This document shows, piece by piece, positions 31,910 through 40,238 of a stretch of DNA of 42,301 nucleotides. A model generated the notes under the pieces. It made no database searches and had not been told where the DNA came from. It saw only the letters and a program-made list of their open reading frames with translations. Source of the DNA: Pyrinomonadaceae bacterium (lineage in GTDB: Bacteria > Acidobacteriota > Blastocatellia > Pyrinomonadales > Pyrinomonadaceae). The first letter of the stretch is position 1; each line of letters starts with the position of its first letter. The stretch lies in NCBI GenBank assembly GCA_030841105.1, contig JAVEDE010000041.1, forward strand, positions 1 through 42,301, written 5' to 3'. A program made the translations under genes and the position numbers.

Positions 31910-32437
31910 CTAGCACTTCCCAAACAGCCTATCTTCGGCACTACAAGGTATTCCTTGCGATGCTTTTGGTCGCCTGCTACGGGGCTTCGGAGCGGAAGGC
32001 GAGGGGGCGACAGTCGGAGAAATACTTACTTGTGGTGTGGGTGTTATCGTTGGTGGTGGCGTCGCGCTTGTGGGAGAAGGCGCGGCGCTTGTGGGAGAAG
32101 GTGTGCCAACTACGACAGGCGGCTCTATCTGCGCTTGGCTTGGTGCGGGTCTTACAGAGACCGCTATGATAGACGCAGCGATCACGTATAGCGACAGTAT
32201 GCCTAGAAACAATGTTGCCCGCTTCCGGGTGGCCTCCATCCACGGCCAAAAAACGCCGTACACCAGCAGCACTGCCAACGTTAAGAACACCAGCCAAAGT
32301 GGTACATCGTTAAGGCGGCCTAGTAGATACACGGCTACTGCACCAGCCCCGGCAAGAAACCAAGACCTACTTGGGTGCAACAGATCGAGAGACTTTTGAG
32401 ACTCTTGCGGCGAGTCCCGGCCATTATCGTGCGACAT
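31910..32437 (-). CDS. Small membrane protein with Pro/Thr-rich tail
   Basis: 175 aa from ATG 32437; GTG 32464 (GGGG 7 nt upstream) is an alternative. Three hydrophobic segments lie at about residues 27-40, 46-62 and 74-92, followed by a long tail rich in Pro, Ser and Thr (PTSAAPSPTSATPPPTITPTP). The end is basic then Cys-containing (GIPCSAEDRLFGKC). No family recognised. Co-transcribed with the exported protein at 31001. Confidence 0.68.
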   Translation of the reverse strand: MSHDNGRDSPQESQKSLDLLHPSRSWFLAGAGAVAVYLLGRLNDVPLWLVFLTLAVLLVYGVFWPWMEATRKRATLFLGILSLYVIAASIIAVSVRPAPSQAQIEPPVVVGTPSPTSAAPSPTSATPPPTITPTPQVSISPTVAPSPSAPKPRSRRPKASQGIPCSAEDRLFGKC

Positions 32438-32546
32438 GCTACAAGCGTAGCACGAAATTCCCACCTGTAAACCCCGACTTTTGGCTCAAAACACAGACTT
32501 TTGGGTCAGCCCTATACATATGAGTCAAAGCCCGTCGACGTGAGTT

Positions 32547-34076
32547 TTATTTGCGCGGGGCGATTTCGTTGGCGGCGATGAGGGCGGAGTGTGTGACGGC
32601 GGCGAGGCCGTGGCCGGGGAAGGTCGTGTCGCCGACGGTGTATAGGTTGGGGAAGGGCGTGCGGTGTGTGAAGGCGTTCGCGCCGGAGTTGGCGAGCGTC
32701 TGCGGGATGCCGCCCGTCATGCCGAGCTTGCGGCGGGTCTGTTCGTAGAAGGTGCGCGGCGTCGCCGTCTCGATCACTTCCGCGCCCGCGCCGAGTTCGG
32801 GGAGCGCGGCGTGCAGACGTGTCCAGCACGCTTCGAGCATACGCTGATCTTCGGCCTCGTGCTCGCTCTCGTCGGTGTGGTAGGCGAACCAATCGGCCGC
32901 GTCGGTGTAGTACGAGACGGTGACGGCGCGTTTCGACGCAGGGGCGCGCGCAGCGTCCCAAACGGGCGACGCGCTGAACATGAACTGCGCGCGCGGGGCG
33001 TCGTAAGGTTCGCCCTCCTGCCAACTGTCGAGCGCAAGGAGATGTTCGGCGGGGAGACGCGCGACGGCCGCGTCGTCCGCGCCGAGGTAGAGCAGGTACG
33101 CGCCCCAGCCGCGCGCCGCTTTCAGACGTTCGCGCAAGGGCGCGGGCGTGCGCGCGTGGCCGACGAGTTTGCCGTAGGTGTCCCAGACGGTGAGATTGCT
33201 GACGACGGCGCGCGTGGCGCGCAGCGCCTCGCCGCTCAACAGATCAACTCCGGCGACGCGCCCGTCCGCGTCGAAGGCTAGACGCAGCGCGGTCGTGTCG
33301 AAGCGTATGCGACCGCCGCTCTGTTTGATGGAATCGGTGAGCGCGCGGGCGAGCGCGGACGCGCCGCCACGCAAGGCGTAGAGATCCCGGCGCGGCAGGT
33401 CGAGCGCGACGGCCGCATACAGGTAAGAACACTCGTCGCTCGCGCAGCCCGCGTAGAGTTGTAGTTGCGCGTCAACGAAGCGTCGGAAGCGCGTGGACGT
33501 GCCTGCGAGGTGTGCGGCGGCCGTGTGTGTTTGCAGGGCGAGGACGCGCGGGGCGTGGCGCGCTTCGGCCGCGAGAAGTTTCATGCGTGCGAACTTTCCG
33601 AGCGTGGCGAGTTCGGGCGCGCGGCGTGCGCTGCGTTGCAAGGTATCAGCGACGGGCGCGAGTTCGCGGTAGAAGTTGACGGCGGCCTCAGCGCATTCGG
33701 GAAAGGCGCGGCTCAACTCCGTCTCGAACTCATCAACATTGATCTTGTCGCCCGCGTCGCCTGCCTCGCCCGCGCCGACCCTGACTTCGGTCGCGTCGGG
33801 CAGGCGCACGACGTAGGCGGGCGTGAGACGGCGCGCTTCCGGCGGCGCGACCGGCAACTCGGAGAAGACGCGCGCGTGGATCTCTCCCGCGCCCCAACCG
33901 GCGTAGAGTCCGGCGGTCGTCTCGAAGCGGTAGCCGAATTGCTCGAACGTCGTCGCGCAGCCGCCGCCTTCCGACTCCTTCTCCACCACACACACGTCCA
34001 CGCCGCGCGCGGCGAGCAGCGCGGCCGCCGTCAAGCCGCCAATCCCCGCGCCGACGACGACCACTTCGTGTGTCAT
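32547..34076 (-). CDS. CrtI-like FAD-dependent oxidoreductase
   Basis: 509 aa. An N-terminal dinucleotide-binding motif VVVGAGIGGLTAAALLAARG and E32-KESEGGGCATTF is the phytoene-desaturase type Rossmann fold. The C-terminal FAD motif YTVGDTTFPGHGLAAVTHSALIAANEI closes the molecule. The family contains carotenoid desaturases/isomerases and all-trans-retinol saturase. No other carotenoid gene is in the window, so the substrate is open. ATG 34076 lies 6 nt after the CPBP stop; co-transcription is likely. Confidence 0.9.
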   Translation of the reverse strand: MTHEVVVVGAGIGGLTAAALLAARGVDVCVVEKESEGGGCATTFEQFGYRFETTAGLYAGWGAGEIHARVFSELPVAPPEARRLTPAYVVRLPDATEVRVGAGEAGDAGDKINVDEFETELSRAFPECAEAAVNFYRELAPVADTLQRSARRAPELATLGKFARMKLLAAEARHAPRVLALQTHTAAAHLAGTSTRFRRFVDAQLQLYAGCASDECSYLYAAVALDLPRRDLYALRGGASALARALTDSIKQSGGRIRFDTTALRLAFDADGRVAGVDLLSGEALRATRAVVSNLTVWDTYGKLVGHARTPAPLRERLKAARGWGAYLLYLGADDAAVARLPAEHLLALDSWQEGEPYDAPRAQFMFSASPVWDAARAPASKRAVTVSYYTDAADWFAYHTDESEHEAEDQRMLEACWTRLHAALPELGAGAEVIETATPRTFYEQTRRKLGMTGGIPQTLANSGANAFTHRTPFPNLYTVGDTTFPGHGLAAVTHSALIAANEIAPRK

Positions 34077-34082
34077 TGAATG

Positions 34083-35072
34083 TTATATGTGAAGGCCGGA
34101 GAGTGCGCGCACGAACGCGCCGAGCAACATGCCCGCCGTCGGCGGCGTAGTGGGCTGCGTGGGAATCAGTGTTTTGAGGTAAGGCTGTGCGACGATAATG
34201 ACCGCCTGTATGCCGTTGAAGGCGGCGTGGATGGCGAAGCAGGGAAGCAGTCGGCCGGTGCGCGCGCGCACCCACGTCAACGCGAAACTGAGCACCGTCA
34301 CCGCCGCGATCACGCCGACGTTATTCCAGTACTGGACGTAGTGAATACCCGCGAACATGAGCGAGACGATGATGATCGCCCACTTCATCCCGGCGGCGCG
34401 TGCGAGCGGCGGGAAGAGCACGCCGCGATAGACCGTCTCTTCGACGATGGGCGCGGTGGCGACGGCGAGAAAAGCGAGGCTGAACCGCGCCGCGTTGGAA
34501 CTGGAGATGATCTTGTCAATGTCCGTCTCCTGCCCGCCGAACACGGTCGCCAGCAGGATGCCGAAAAGCCACAGGCCGATTGCCAGCGCGACGCACGTCC
34601 AGAGGCCGAACCGCCCGCCCCAACTCCACCCGACTGCTTCGCGGAACGGTCTCTTGCCGAACCCCGTCACCACCGCCCACGCGACGCCGAACGTCAACAG
34701 GTGGATCGGAACCGTCATGGCGATGTTGAGCAGGATGAACAGCGGGTCGGATTCCAGCGCGCGCTGCAACCCCGCCGCGTTCATCGCCGAGGGGCGCACG
34801 ATGAAATAGAGGATGAGAGCCGCCACGCCGCCCAACAACATCAACCCCACGCTGGCGAACCAGATGCCGAAGCCCGCCGTGAGTCCCCACGCCGGATCGT
34901 CCGCGCGCCCTCCGGCCGACGCCGTAGCGGTGGTAGCGTCAGCGGCGAACGTCGCCGGAGTTCCCGGCGCGTTGTATACAACCGGCGTTGTCGTCGGCGT
35001 CGTCTCTGCGGCGGGCGCGTGCGTCACGTTGTCGGAAATAAGTTCGGGCTGAGTTTCAATCGGTGTGTCCAC
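34083..35072 (-). CDS. CPBP family intramembrane glutamic protease
   Basis: 329 aa with a disordered, Thr/Ala-rich N-terminus (about 1-60) and about seven membrane segments. The Abi/CPBP catalytic motifs are all visible: E211-E212-TVYR216, FAGIH244YVQYWN and FAIHAAFN. Such proteases act on prenylated or peptide substrates in the membrane. No ATG is available before the first helix; GTG 35072 is chosen because the longer frame to 35177 runs through the purine repeat. Upstream partner of the oxidoreductase gene. Confidence 0.87.
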   Translation of the reverse strand: MDTPIETQPELISDNVTHAPAAETTPTTTPVVYNAPGTPATFAADATTATASAGGRADDPAWGLTAGFGIWFASVGLMLLGGVAALILYFIVRPSAMNAAGLQRALESDPLFILLNIAMTVPIHLLTFGVAWAVVTGFGKRPFREAVGWSWGGRFGLWTCVALAIGLWLFGILLATVFGGQETDIDKIISSSNAARFSLAFLAVATAPIVEETVYRGVLFPPLARAAGMKWAIIIVSLMFAGIHYVQYWNNVGVIAAVTVLSFALTWVRARTGRLLPCFAIHAAFNGIQAVIIVAQPYLKTLIPTQPTTPPTAGMLLGAFVRALSGLHI

Positions 35073-35122
35073 GATAATTTCGAGTGTAAGAGACGGGAGG
35101 GTGAGCGTCAACCGGAAGACAC

Positions 35123-35227
35123 GGAAAGGCGAAGGGGTAAAGGGGAAAGGGAAAGGTAGGAAACAAGCGACGCACAACGAGCGCCTTCTTGTTTTTACCT
35201 TCCCCTTTTACCTTTCCCCCTTACCCT
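35123..35227. repeat. Purine/pyrimidine hairpin with conserved loop (copy 3)
   Basis: G/A-rich arm 35123-35165, loop CAAGCGACGCAC plus GAGCGCC, C/T-rich arm 35188-35227 opening TTGTTTTTACC. The loop matches copies at 2571 and 27001. It lies between the Nudix stop and the CPBP start on the minus strand. Confidence 0.8.
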
Positions 35228-35249
35228 GTTCTCATCCCTGCTGCCCCTT

Positions 35250-35798
35250 TCACCCTTCCTTGAGTCGTGCGGCGGCGAGCGTGAGGCCGATGATCGTCTT
35301 GGCGTCTTCGATCTCGCCCGCCTCGATCATCTCAAGGGCGCGTGCGACGCTCAGGCGCACGATCTCCAGGTTCTCGTCCTCCTCCGGGTTGGGCTTCGTC
35401 TCCGTCAGGTCGGTGGCAAGGTAGACCCACATCTTCTCGCCGCAGAAGCCGGGCGAGACGAAGAACTCCGACAGCTTCTCCCAACCTTCGGCCACCAGCC
35501 CCAACTCTTCCTCCAACTCGCGCGCCGCGCACTCCTCCGGCGGCTCGAACTCCCCTCGGCTGCCCGCAGGGATTTCCAGCAGGTACTTCACCGTCGGGTG
35601 TCGGTATTGCCTGACGAGCGACACCGTGTTGTCGTCGTGCACGGCGACGATGGCCGCGCTGCCGGGGTGGCGCACGACCTCGCGCTGGTGCTCGCGCCCG
35701 TCCTCGCGCACCGTGTCGAGCGTGACCGTGAAGATGCGTCCGCGATACACGTCTTCGCTCGCCAACACTTCCGGCGCTTCCTTGCCTGATGTGTCCAT
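35250..35798 (-). CDS. Nudix hydrolase, ADP-ribose pyrophosphatase-like
   Basis: 182 aa from ATG 35798 (AAGGAA upstream). The Nudix box fits GX5EX7REUXEEXGU exactly: G79, E85, R93-E94-L-E-E97-E98-L-G100. The surroundings (REVVRHPGSAAIVAVHDD, LVRQYRHPTVKYLLEIPAG, FFVSPGFCGEKMWVYLATDL) are those of the NudF/ADP-ribose pyrophosphatase branch, which splits ADP-ribose into AMP and ribose 5-phosphate. It could use other NDP-sugars. Confidence 0.93.
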   Translation of the reverse strand: MDTSGKEAPEVLASEDVYRGRIFTVTLDTVREDGREHQREVVRHPGSAAIVAVHDDNTVSLVRQYRHPTVKYLLEIPAGSRGEFEPPEECAARELEEELGLVAEGWEKLSEFFVSPGFCGEKMWVYLATDLTETKPNPEEDENLEIVRLSVARALEMIEAGEIEDAKTIIGLTLAAARLKEG

Positions 35799-35880
35799 AA
35801 AATTCCTTCCCGTCAAACGCAGTTAAAGTTTGTGCGTTCGGATTGACTACTCGAATGAATTGCTCCGGCGATCAATCTAA

Positions 35881-35976
35881 GGCTTTACGTCTCGCGATTC
35901 AACTCGCGCGCAGGCTTTGCATCTTGCGATTCAACTCGCGCCAAGACTCTACGCCTGATCGTTCACACGCCGCGCT
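35881..35976. repeat. Degenerate 32-bp tandem repeat
   Basis: Two units starting at 35881 and 35913 share GGCTTT...TYGCGATTCAACTCGCGC; a third, weak unit starts near 35945. Located between folC and the Nudix gene and running into the 3' end of folC. Confidence 0.5.
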
Positions 35977-37291
35977 TCAACCCGCCGCGACGCTCCAAGA
36001 TGCGCTTGATTTCGCCGACGAGATACAGCGACCCCGTGACGCAGACGATGCCCCCGCGCGGCGTAGCCCTCTCGGCCGCGCGCAGTGCTCTGGCGGGCGA
36101 CTCGAAGAAAGCCGCTGCGCCGTCGCTCTTGCTGGGATGCGCGGAGGCAAGTTTTCTGAGCGCGCCGAGAGTGGCCGTGCGCGGGTTCGTCAGGCGCGTG
36201 AGATATAAAAGGTTGGCGACGGGAAAAAGCGCGGCGGCGATCTCATCCAACTCCTTGTCGCGCATCGCGCCGAACAGGAGCGTGATGAATTTGCCCCCGG
36301 CGAACTCGTCCAGATAGTCGCTCAGGGCGCGCGCGCCCGCCGCGTTGTGCGCGCCGTCAAGGAGCACGTCGGGACGACCGTTGAAGAGTTCGAGGCGTCC
36401 GGCGTGCCGCGTCGTTTCGAGTCCTTCGATGATCGCCTCGCGCTCGATGGGGAAGCCACGTTCACGCAAAACTTCCGCCAGTGAGATGGCGACGCTTGCG
36501 TTCGTCAATTGATGCCGTCCGCGCAGAGACATCCGCACATGCTCGTAAACGTCGCTCTCCGTCTTGAACGTCGCGAGCAGAGAATAGCCCGCGTGCTCGT
36601 CGTGCGCGCGCACGTCTTCCGTGGCGAAGCGCGGGGTGACGTGACATTCGCGGCAACGCGCAAGGATGACGGCGCGAGCGGCGTCGGCTTGCGGCGCGAC
36701 GACGACCGACGCGCCCGCGCGGATGATGGCGGCCTTCTCGGCGGCAATCGCTTCGAGCGTCGTGCCGAGATACTCTTGATGGTCGAGCGCGACGGGCGTG
36801 ATGGCGAGCAGGGAAGCGCGCGCTGAAGTAGTCGCGTCGAGCCGTCCGCCGAGTCCGGTTTCAAGGATGGCGAGTTCGACCTGCGCTTCGCGGAAGGCGA
36901 GCAGGGCGATGGCCGTCACCTGCTCGAAGAAGGTCGGCAGCGCGCCCGTCCGGGTTTTCAACTCGGTGGCGGCGGCGCGCACCCGTGTGGCGAGGCGCGC
37001 GAACTCGCGGCGCGTGATGTCGTGCCCGCCGATGCGTACACGCTCGGTGATCGAGATGAGGTGCGGGGAAGTGTAGAGACCCGTGCGTAGATTCGCGGCG
37101 CGGCAGATGCCGTCGAGCATCGCGGCGGTCGAGCCTTTGCCGTTCGTGCCTGCAATCTGGACGGCGGGGTAAGCGCGTTCGGGATGGCCGAGCGCGGCGA
37201 GCAGGCGTTCGATGTTGTCGAGGCCGAGTTTGATCGCGAGCGTTTCGTGGCCGAGGCTGAGGAGATAGTTGACGGCTTCGTCAAAGCGCAT
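35963..37291 (-). CDS. folC: Folylpolyglutamate synthase / dihydrofolate synthase
   Basis: 442 aa. The Mur-ligase type P-loop GTNGKGS (48-54) and substrate motifs TGLYTSPHL, LETGLGGRLDATT, ALDHQEYLG and VLLDGAHNAAGA are in family order. It adds glutamate to folates, and in many bacteria to dihydropteroate. Location 40 nt downstream of accD reproduces the common accD-folC pairing. Its 3' end reaches the degenerate 32-bp repeat. Confidence 0.95.
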   Translation of the reverse strand: MRFDEAVNYLLSLGHETLAIKLGLDNIERLLAALGHPERAYPAVQIAGTNGKGSTAAMLDGICRAANLRTGLYTSPHLISITERVRIGGHDITRREFARLATRVRAAATELKTRTGALPTFFEQVTAIALLAFREAQVELAILETGLGGRLDATTSARASLLAITPVALDHQEYLGTTLEAIAAEKAAIIRAGASVVVAPQADAARAVILARCRECHVTPRFATEDVRAHDEHAGYSLLATFKTESDVYEHVRMSLRGRHQLTNASVAISLAEVLRERGFPIEREAIIEGLETTRHAGRLELFNGRPDVLLDGAHNAAGARALSDYLDEFAGGKFITLLFGAMRDKELDEIAAALFPVANLLYLTRLTNPRTATLGALRKLASAHPSKSDGAAAFFESPARALRAAERATPRGGIVCVTGSLYLVGEIKRILERRGGLKRGV

Positions 37292-37331
37292 GGGCGACGT
37301 CTACTTGGGAAGCGAAGGCGAGGGGCGGGCG

Positions 37332-38327
37332 TTAGTTTTCCGACTGCGACTTTGCGGCCGGGACGGTCGCTTCGGACGGTTGTTCGTCGAGCACCGTGCG
37401 GGCGGCGCGGGCGTTGTAGCCGTTGTTGCGTCGCCCGGCGAAGTTGATGTCCACGTCGAGTTTCGGCGCGCTGATCTCCGGGTTCACCATGAAGCCGAGC
37501 AGCTTGACGATGAGGGCGCGCATCTCGCGCCGGTCAACCACGGCGTCGAGCATGCCGTGTTCGAGTAGAAACTCGGAGCGTTGGAAATCTTTCGGCAACT
37601 TCTGGCGGATGGTCTGTTCGATGACGCGCGGCCCGGCGAAACCGATCAAGGCTTTCGGCTCGGCGATGATCACGTCGCCGAGCATGGCGAAGCTGGCGGT
37701 GACGCCGCCGGTCGTCGGGTCGGTCAGGACGGAGATGAAGGGCAGGCGCGACTTGTCGAGTTGCGCGAGCGCGGCGGAGACTTTCGCCATCTGCAAGAGC
37801 GAGAGCGTGCCCTCCTGCATGCGCGCGCCGCCGGAAGAGGTGATGGTGATAACGGCCGCGCGCTCTTTGATCGCGCGCTCCACGAGGCGCGTCACCTTCT
37901 CGCCGACCGCCGAACCCATCGAGCCGCCGAGGAAACTGAAATCCATCGCGCCCGCAAAAACCGTGTGGCCGTCAATCGTGCCGCGCGCGTTGATGATCGC
38001 TTCCGGCAAGCCCGTGGCGCGCTTGGCCTGTTCGAGTCGCTGCGGGTAAGGCTTGGTGTCAACGAAGTTGAGCGGGTCGTGGGAGATGACTTCGGCGTCG
38101 AGTTCCTCGTAGTCGGCGTTGTCGTAGAGGATGGCGAGGCGTTCGCGCGCGCCGATGCGAAAGTGGTGGCCGCAACGCGGGCAGACGTTGAGCGACTCTT
38201 CGAGTTCGCGCTTGTAGAGCGCGTCGTCGCACTCCGGGCACTTGCGGAAGACGCCTTCGGTCTTGACGACGCGCTCGTCCGCCGGAACGACTTCAATCTT
38301 CTGTCCCTTTTTGCGGAACCATGTCAT
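37332..38327 (-). CDS. accD: Acetyl-CoA carboxylase carboxyltransferase subunit beta
   Basis: 331 aa. The N-terminal zinc ribbon C30-x2-C33 ... C49-x2-C52 and the carboxyltransferase core (FAGAMDFSFLGGSMGSAVGEKVTR, SSGGARMQEGTLSL, VLTDPTTGGVTASFA, GFAGPRVIEQTI) are complete. It joins AccA to transfer carboxyl from biotin to acetyl-CoA, the first step of fatty-acid synthesis. The tail after residue 290 is variable and polar. Confidence 0.97.
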   Translation of the reverse strand: MTWFRKKGQKIEVVPADERVVKTEGVFRKCPECDDALYKRELEESLNVCPRCGHHFRIGARERLAILYDNADYEELDAEVISHDPLNFVDTKPYPQRLEQAKRATGLPEAIINARGTIDGHTVFAGAMDFSFLGGSMGSAVGEKVTRLVERAIKERAAVITITSSGGARMQEGTLSLLQMAKVSAALAQLDKSRLPFISVLTDPTTGGVTASFAMLGDVIIAEPKALIGFAGPRVIEQTIRQKLPKDFQRSEFLLEHGMLDAVVDRREMRALIVKLLGFMVNPEISAPKLDVDINFAGRRNNGYNARAARTVLDEQPSEATVPAAKSQSEN

Positions 38328-38377
38328 AGGCGCAGAGTATAAACGAAGAACGCGCGGATCGTCAGTAGCCGGGCAGG

Positions 38378-38492
38378 CTGTCAGTGGTCAGTTGTCAATT
38401 GTCCGTTGTTTGTGACTGCTAAATAAATTACTAAAGCTCGAATTGCTCAACTGACCACGGACAAAGAACGACGGACAACTGACCACGGACAA
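38378..38492. repeat. Hairpin, GACAACT/GACCACG heptamer class
   Basis: Left arm about 38378-38410 (TGTCAGT, GGTCAGT, TGTCAAT, TGTCCGT) and right arm 38446-38492, where GACCACGGACAA occurs twice. Related to the perfect hairpin at 16166-16263. It fills the gap between nrnA and accD. Confidence 0.7.
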
Positions 38493-38504
38493 CCGGCAGC
38501 TTTT

Positions 38505-39572
38505 CTATCTCTCCGCGTTGAGCGCGCCGCGGATAAGCGTGGGCGGCAGTTGCCCGGTGGGCGTGTTGCCGCCGTGCGTGGGCGGTTGATCGGACGCGCC
38601 GTTGTCGCCGTTGCCGTTCGAGCGGTTCTCGACGGCCTCGACTAAGAGCGCGACGATGTTGCGCTCGGTCTCGTCCCAGTCGCCCGTCAGCGTGCAGCCC
38701 GCGGCATTGCGATGGCCGCCGCCGCCGAATTTCTCCGCGATGCGCGCCACGTTCACGTCGCCCTTCGAACGCAAACTCGTGCGGTAGACGCCCGGCGCGG
38801 TCTCTTTCAGAAACGCGCATGCCTCCACCTCGCCGACGCTCATCGGGTAATTGACGAAGCCGTCCGAATCCTCGTCCGAAGCCGCGGCGCGCTCCTGCAT
38901 CGCCAGCGTTTGACGCAGGCAGGCAACGCGTCCCGACTCGTCGTGGCGCGCGGTCGGCAACACCTGGCTCAACAGTTCGAGCTTGCTCCAGGGGTAGTTG
39001 TTGAAGACGGCCTGCGACACCTTCGCCGGTTTGACGCCCGCGCGCAGCAGTTCGGACGCGACCTTGAAGGTGCGCTCCGTCGTGTTCGAGTAGTGGAATG
39101 ATCCCGTATCGGTGACGAGCGCGGTGTAGACGCACTCTGCGATCTCTTTCGACGGGCGCACGCCGATGGCCTTACATAGGTTGTAGATCATCTCGCCGAC
39201 GGCCGAGGCGGTCGAGTCAATCCAGTTGATCGTGCCGAAGAGGGAAGTCGTCGCATGGTGGTCTATGTTGACGACGAACTGCTTGTCGAGTTCGTCGAGG
39301 CCGGGGCGCGTGATGTCGGAACATTCGATGACGAAGACGGCGTCGTACTCGCGATCCACGGCGGGAGTGACGCGAATGGTCTCCGCGCCGGGGAGTTTGC
39401 CGTAGGAGTGCGGCACGGGGTCGCGCATGATCACTTCCGGCTCTTTGCCGAGTGCCTTGAGCAACCAGTAGAGGCCGAGCGACGAGCCGAGACCGTCGCC
39501 GTCGGGACGAATGTGCGAGGTGATGGCAAAGCGGCGCTTCGCCTCAATCAATTCGACGACTTGAACAAGCAT
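38505..39572 (-). CDS. nrnA: DHH/DHHA1 phosphoesterase, NrnA-like
   Basis: 355 aa from ATG 39572. DHH domain: H20-x3-D24-x-D26 (TSHIRPDGDG), D86 in IECSD and the name-giving D104-H-H (VNIDHHATTS). The DHHA1 domain ends with FGGGGHRNAAGCTL. NrnA degrades nanoRNA and pAp, and some members cleave c-di-AMP. The order infB-rbfA-nrnA matches many bacteria. A Gln/Asn/Gly-rich tail is added. The 5' side abuts the composite repeat at 39585. Confidence 0.92.
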   Translation of the reverse strand: MLVQVVELIEAKRRFAITSHIRPDGDGLGSSLGLYWLLKALGKEPEVIMRDPVPHSYGKLPGAETIRVTPAVDREYDAVFVIECSDITRPGLDELDKQFVVNIDHHATTSLFGTINWIDSTASAVGEMIYNLCKAIGVRPSKEIAECVYTALVTDTGSFHYSNTTERTFKVASELLRAGVKPAKVSQAVFNNYPWSKLELLSQVLPTARHDESGRVACLRQTLAMQERAAASDEDSDGFVNYPMSVGEVEACAFLKETAPGVYRTSLRSKGDVNVARIAEKFGGGGHRNAAGCTLTGDWDETERNIVALLVEAVENRSNGNGDNGASDQPPTHGGNTPTGQLPPTLIRGALNAER

Positions 39573-39584
39573 GGTTTTCAAAGA

Positions 39585-39728
39585 GTGACAGGTGACAAGT
39601 GACAAGTGACAAGAAAGAACCGCGAATCGTGAATCGTGAATCGTAAATAGAAAGAACAGGTCTTACTTCTATTCACGATTTACGATTGACGCGCCTTCTC
39701 TTGTCACCTGTCACCTGTCACTCGTCAC
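39585..39728. repeat. Nested heptamer hairpin (GTGACRR outside, AATCGTG inside)
   Basis: Outer arms 39585-39613 and 39700-39728 are 29-nt GTGACRR runs. Their loop contains a complete second hairpin: 39621-39652 (CGCGAATCGTG units) with 39667-39693. The outer right arm contains the stop codon of rbfA (39718-39720). Confidence 0.88.
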
Positions 39729-40125
39729 TGCCTTTCTCCTCTCCGGTTTCCGCGTCGGCGTCGTGGGGAGGGGCGGGCTGCTCTTCGGGAGCGAAGACGA
39801 TCTCACGGAGGATGTCGTCCACGCGAGCGGCCTTTTCTTCGACGGTGTCGCGGATAAAATGTATTTCGGGCGCGTGCCGCAGGTTCAGGTTGATGGCGAG
39901 TTGGCGGCGGACATAAGGCGACGCTTTGCGCAACGCTTTGAGCGCGACGATGGCCTCTTCCTCCGTGCCGCTCACGGTCACGAAGACGCGCGCCTCGCGC
40001 AAATTGTCCGACATCCGCACGTCCGTCACCGTGGCAATCGCCACCCGCGGATCGTCCAACTCATAGCCCACGATCTGCGCGATCTCCTCGCGCACATGTT
40101 CGGCAACTTTCTCCGGCCTTCGCAT
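39718..40125 (-). CDS. rbfA: Ribosome-binding factor A
   Basis: 135 aa from ATG 40125. Family signatures: MRRPEKVAEHVREEIAQIVGYELDDPRV, VTDVRMSDNLREARVFVTV and LRHAPEIHFIRDTVEEKAARVDDIL. A KH-type RNA-binding protein that assists 30S maturation. The acidic tail ends GSDE, and SDE plus the stop are encoded by the GTGACRR repeat. It lies between infB and nrnA, each junction holding a repeat hairpin. Confidence 0.94.
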   Translation of the reverse strand: MRRPEKVAEHVREEIAQIVGYELDDPRVAIATVTDVRMSDNLREARVFVTVSGTEEEAIVALKALRKASPYVRRQLAINLNLRHAPEIHFIRDTVEEKAARVDDILREIVFAPEEQPAPPHDADAETGEEKGSDE

Positions 40126-40134
40126 GATAAAACA

Positions 40135-40233
40135 GTGACGAGTGACGGGTGACAAGTGACGAGCCAGAAACAAGACAAGTTTAAAGATCAGATTTCCGCT
40201 TTAACTTGTCACCCGTCACTTGTCACCTGTCAC
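40135..40233. repeat. GTGACRR heptamer hairpin between infB and rbfA
   Basis: Arms 40135-40163 and 40205-40233, each 29 nt of GTGACRR units in inverted orientation, loop about 41 nt. It directly follows the infB stop and ends 10 nt before the rbfA start, so it must sit in the mRNA of the expected operon. Confidence 0.87.
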
Positions 40234-40238
40234 TGTTC

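Noticed and set aside
34080..35159. Long + strand frame opposite the CPBP protease gene
   Set aside because: Arg/His/Glu-rich shadow typical of the antisense of a GC-rich gene; the minus frame has complete CPBP motifs and membrane segments.
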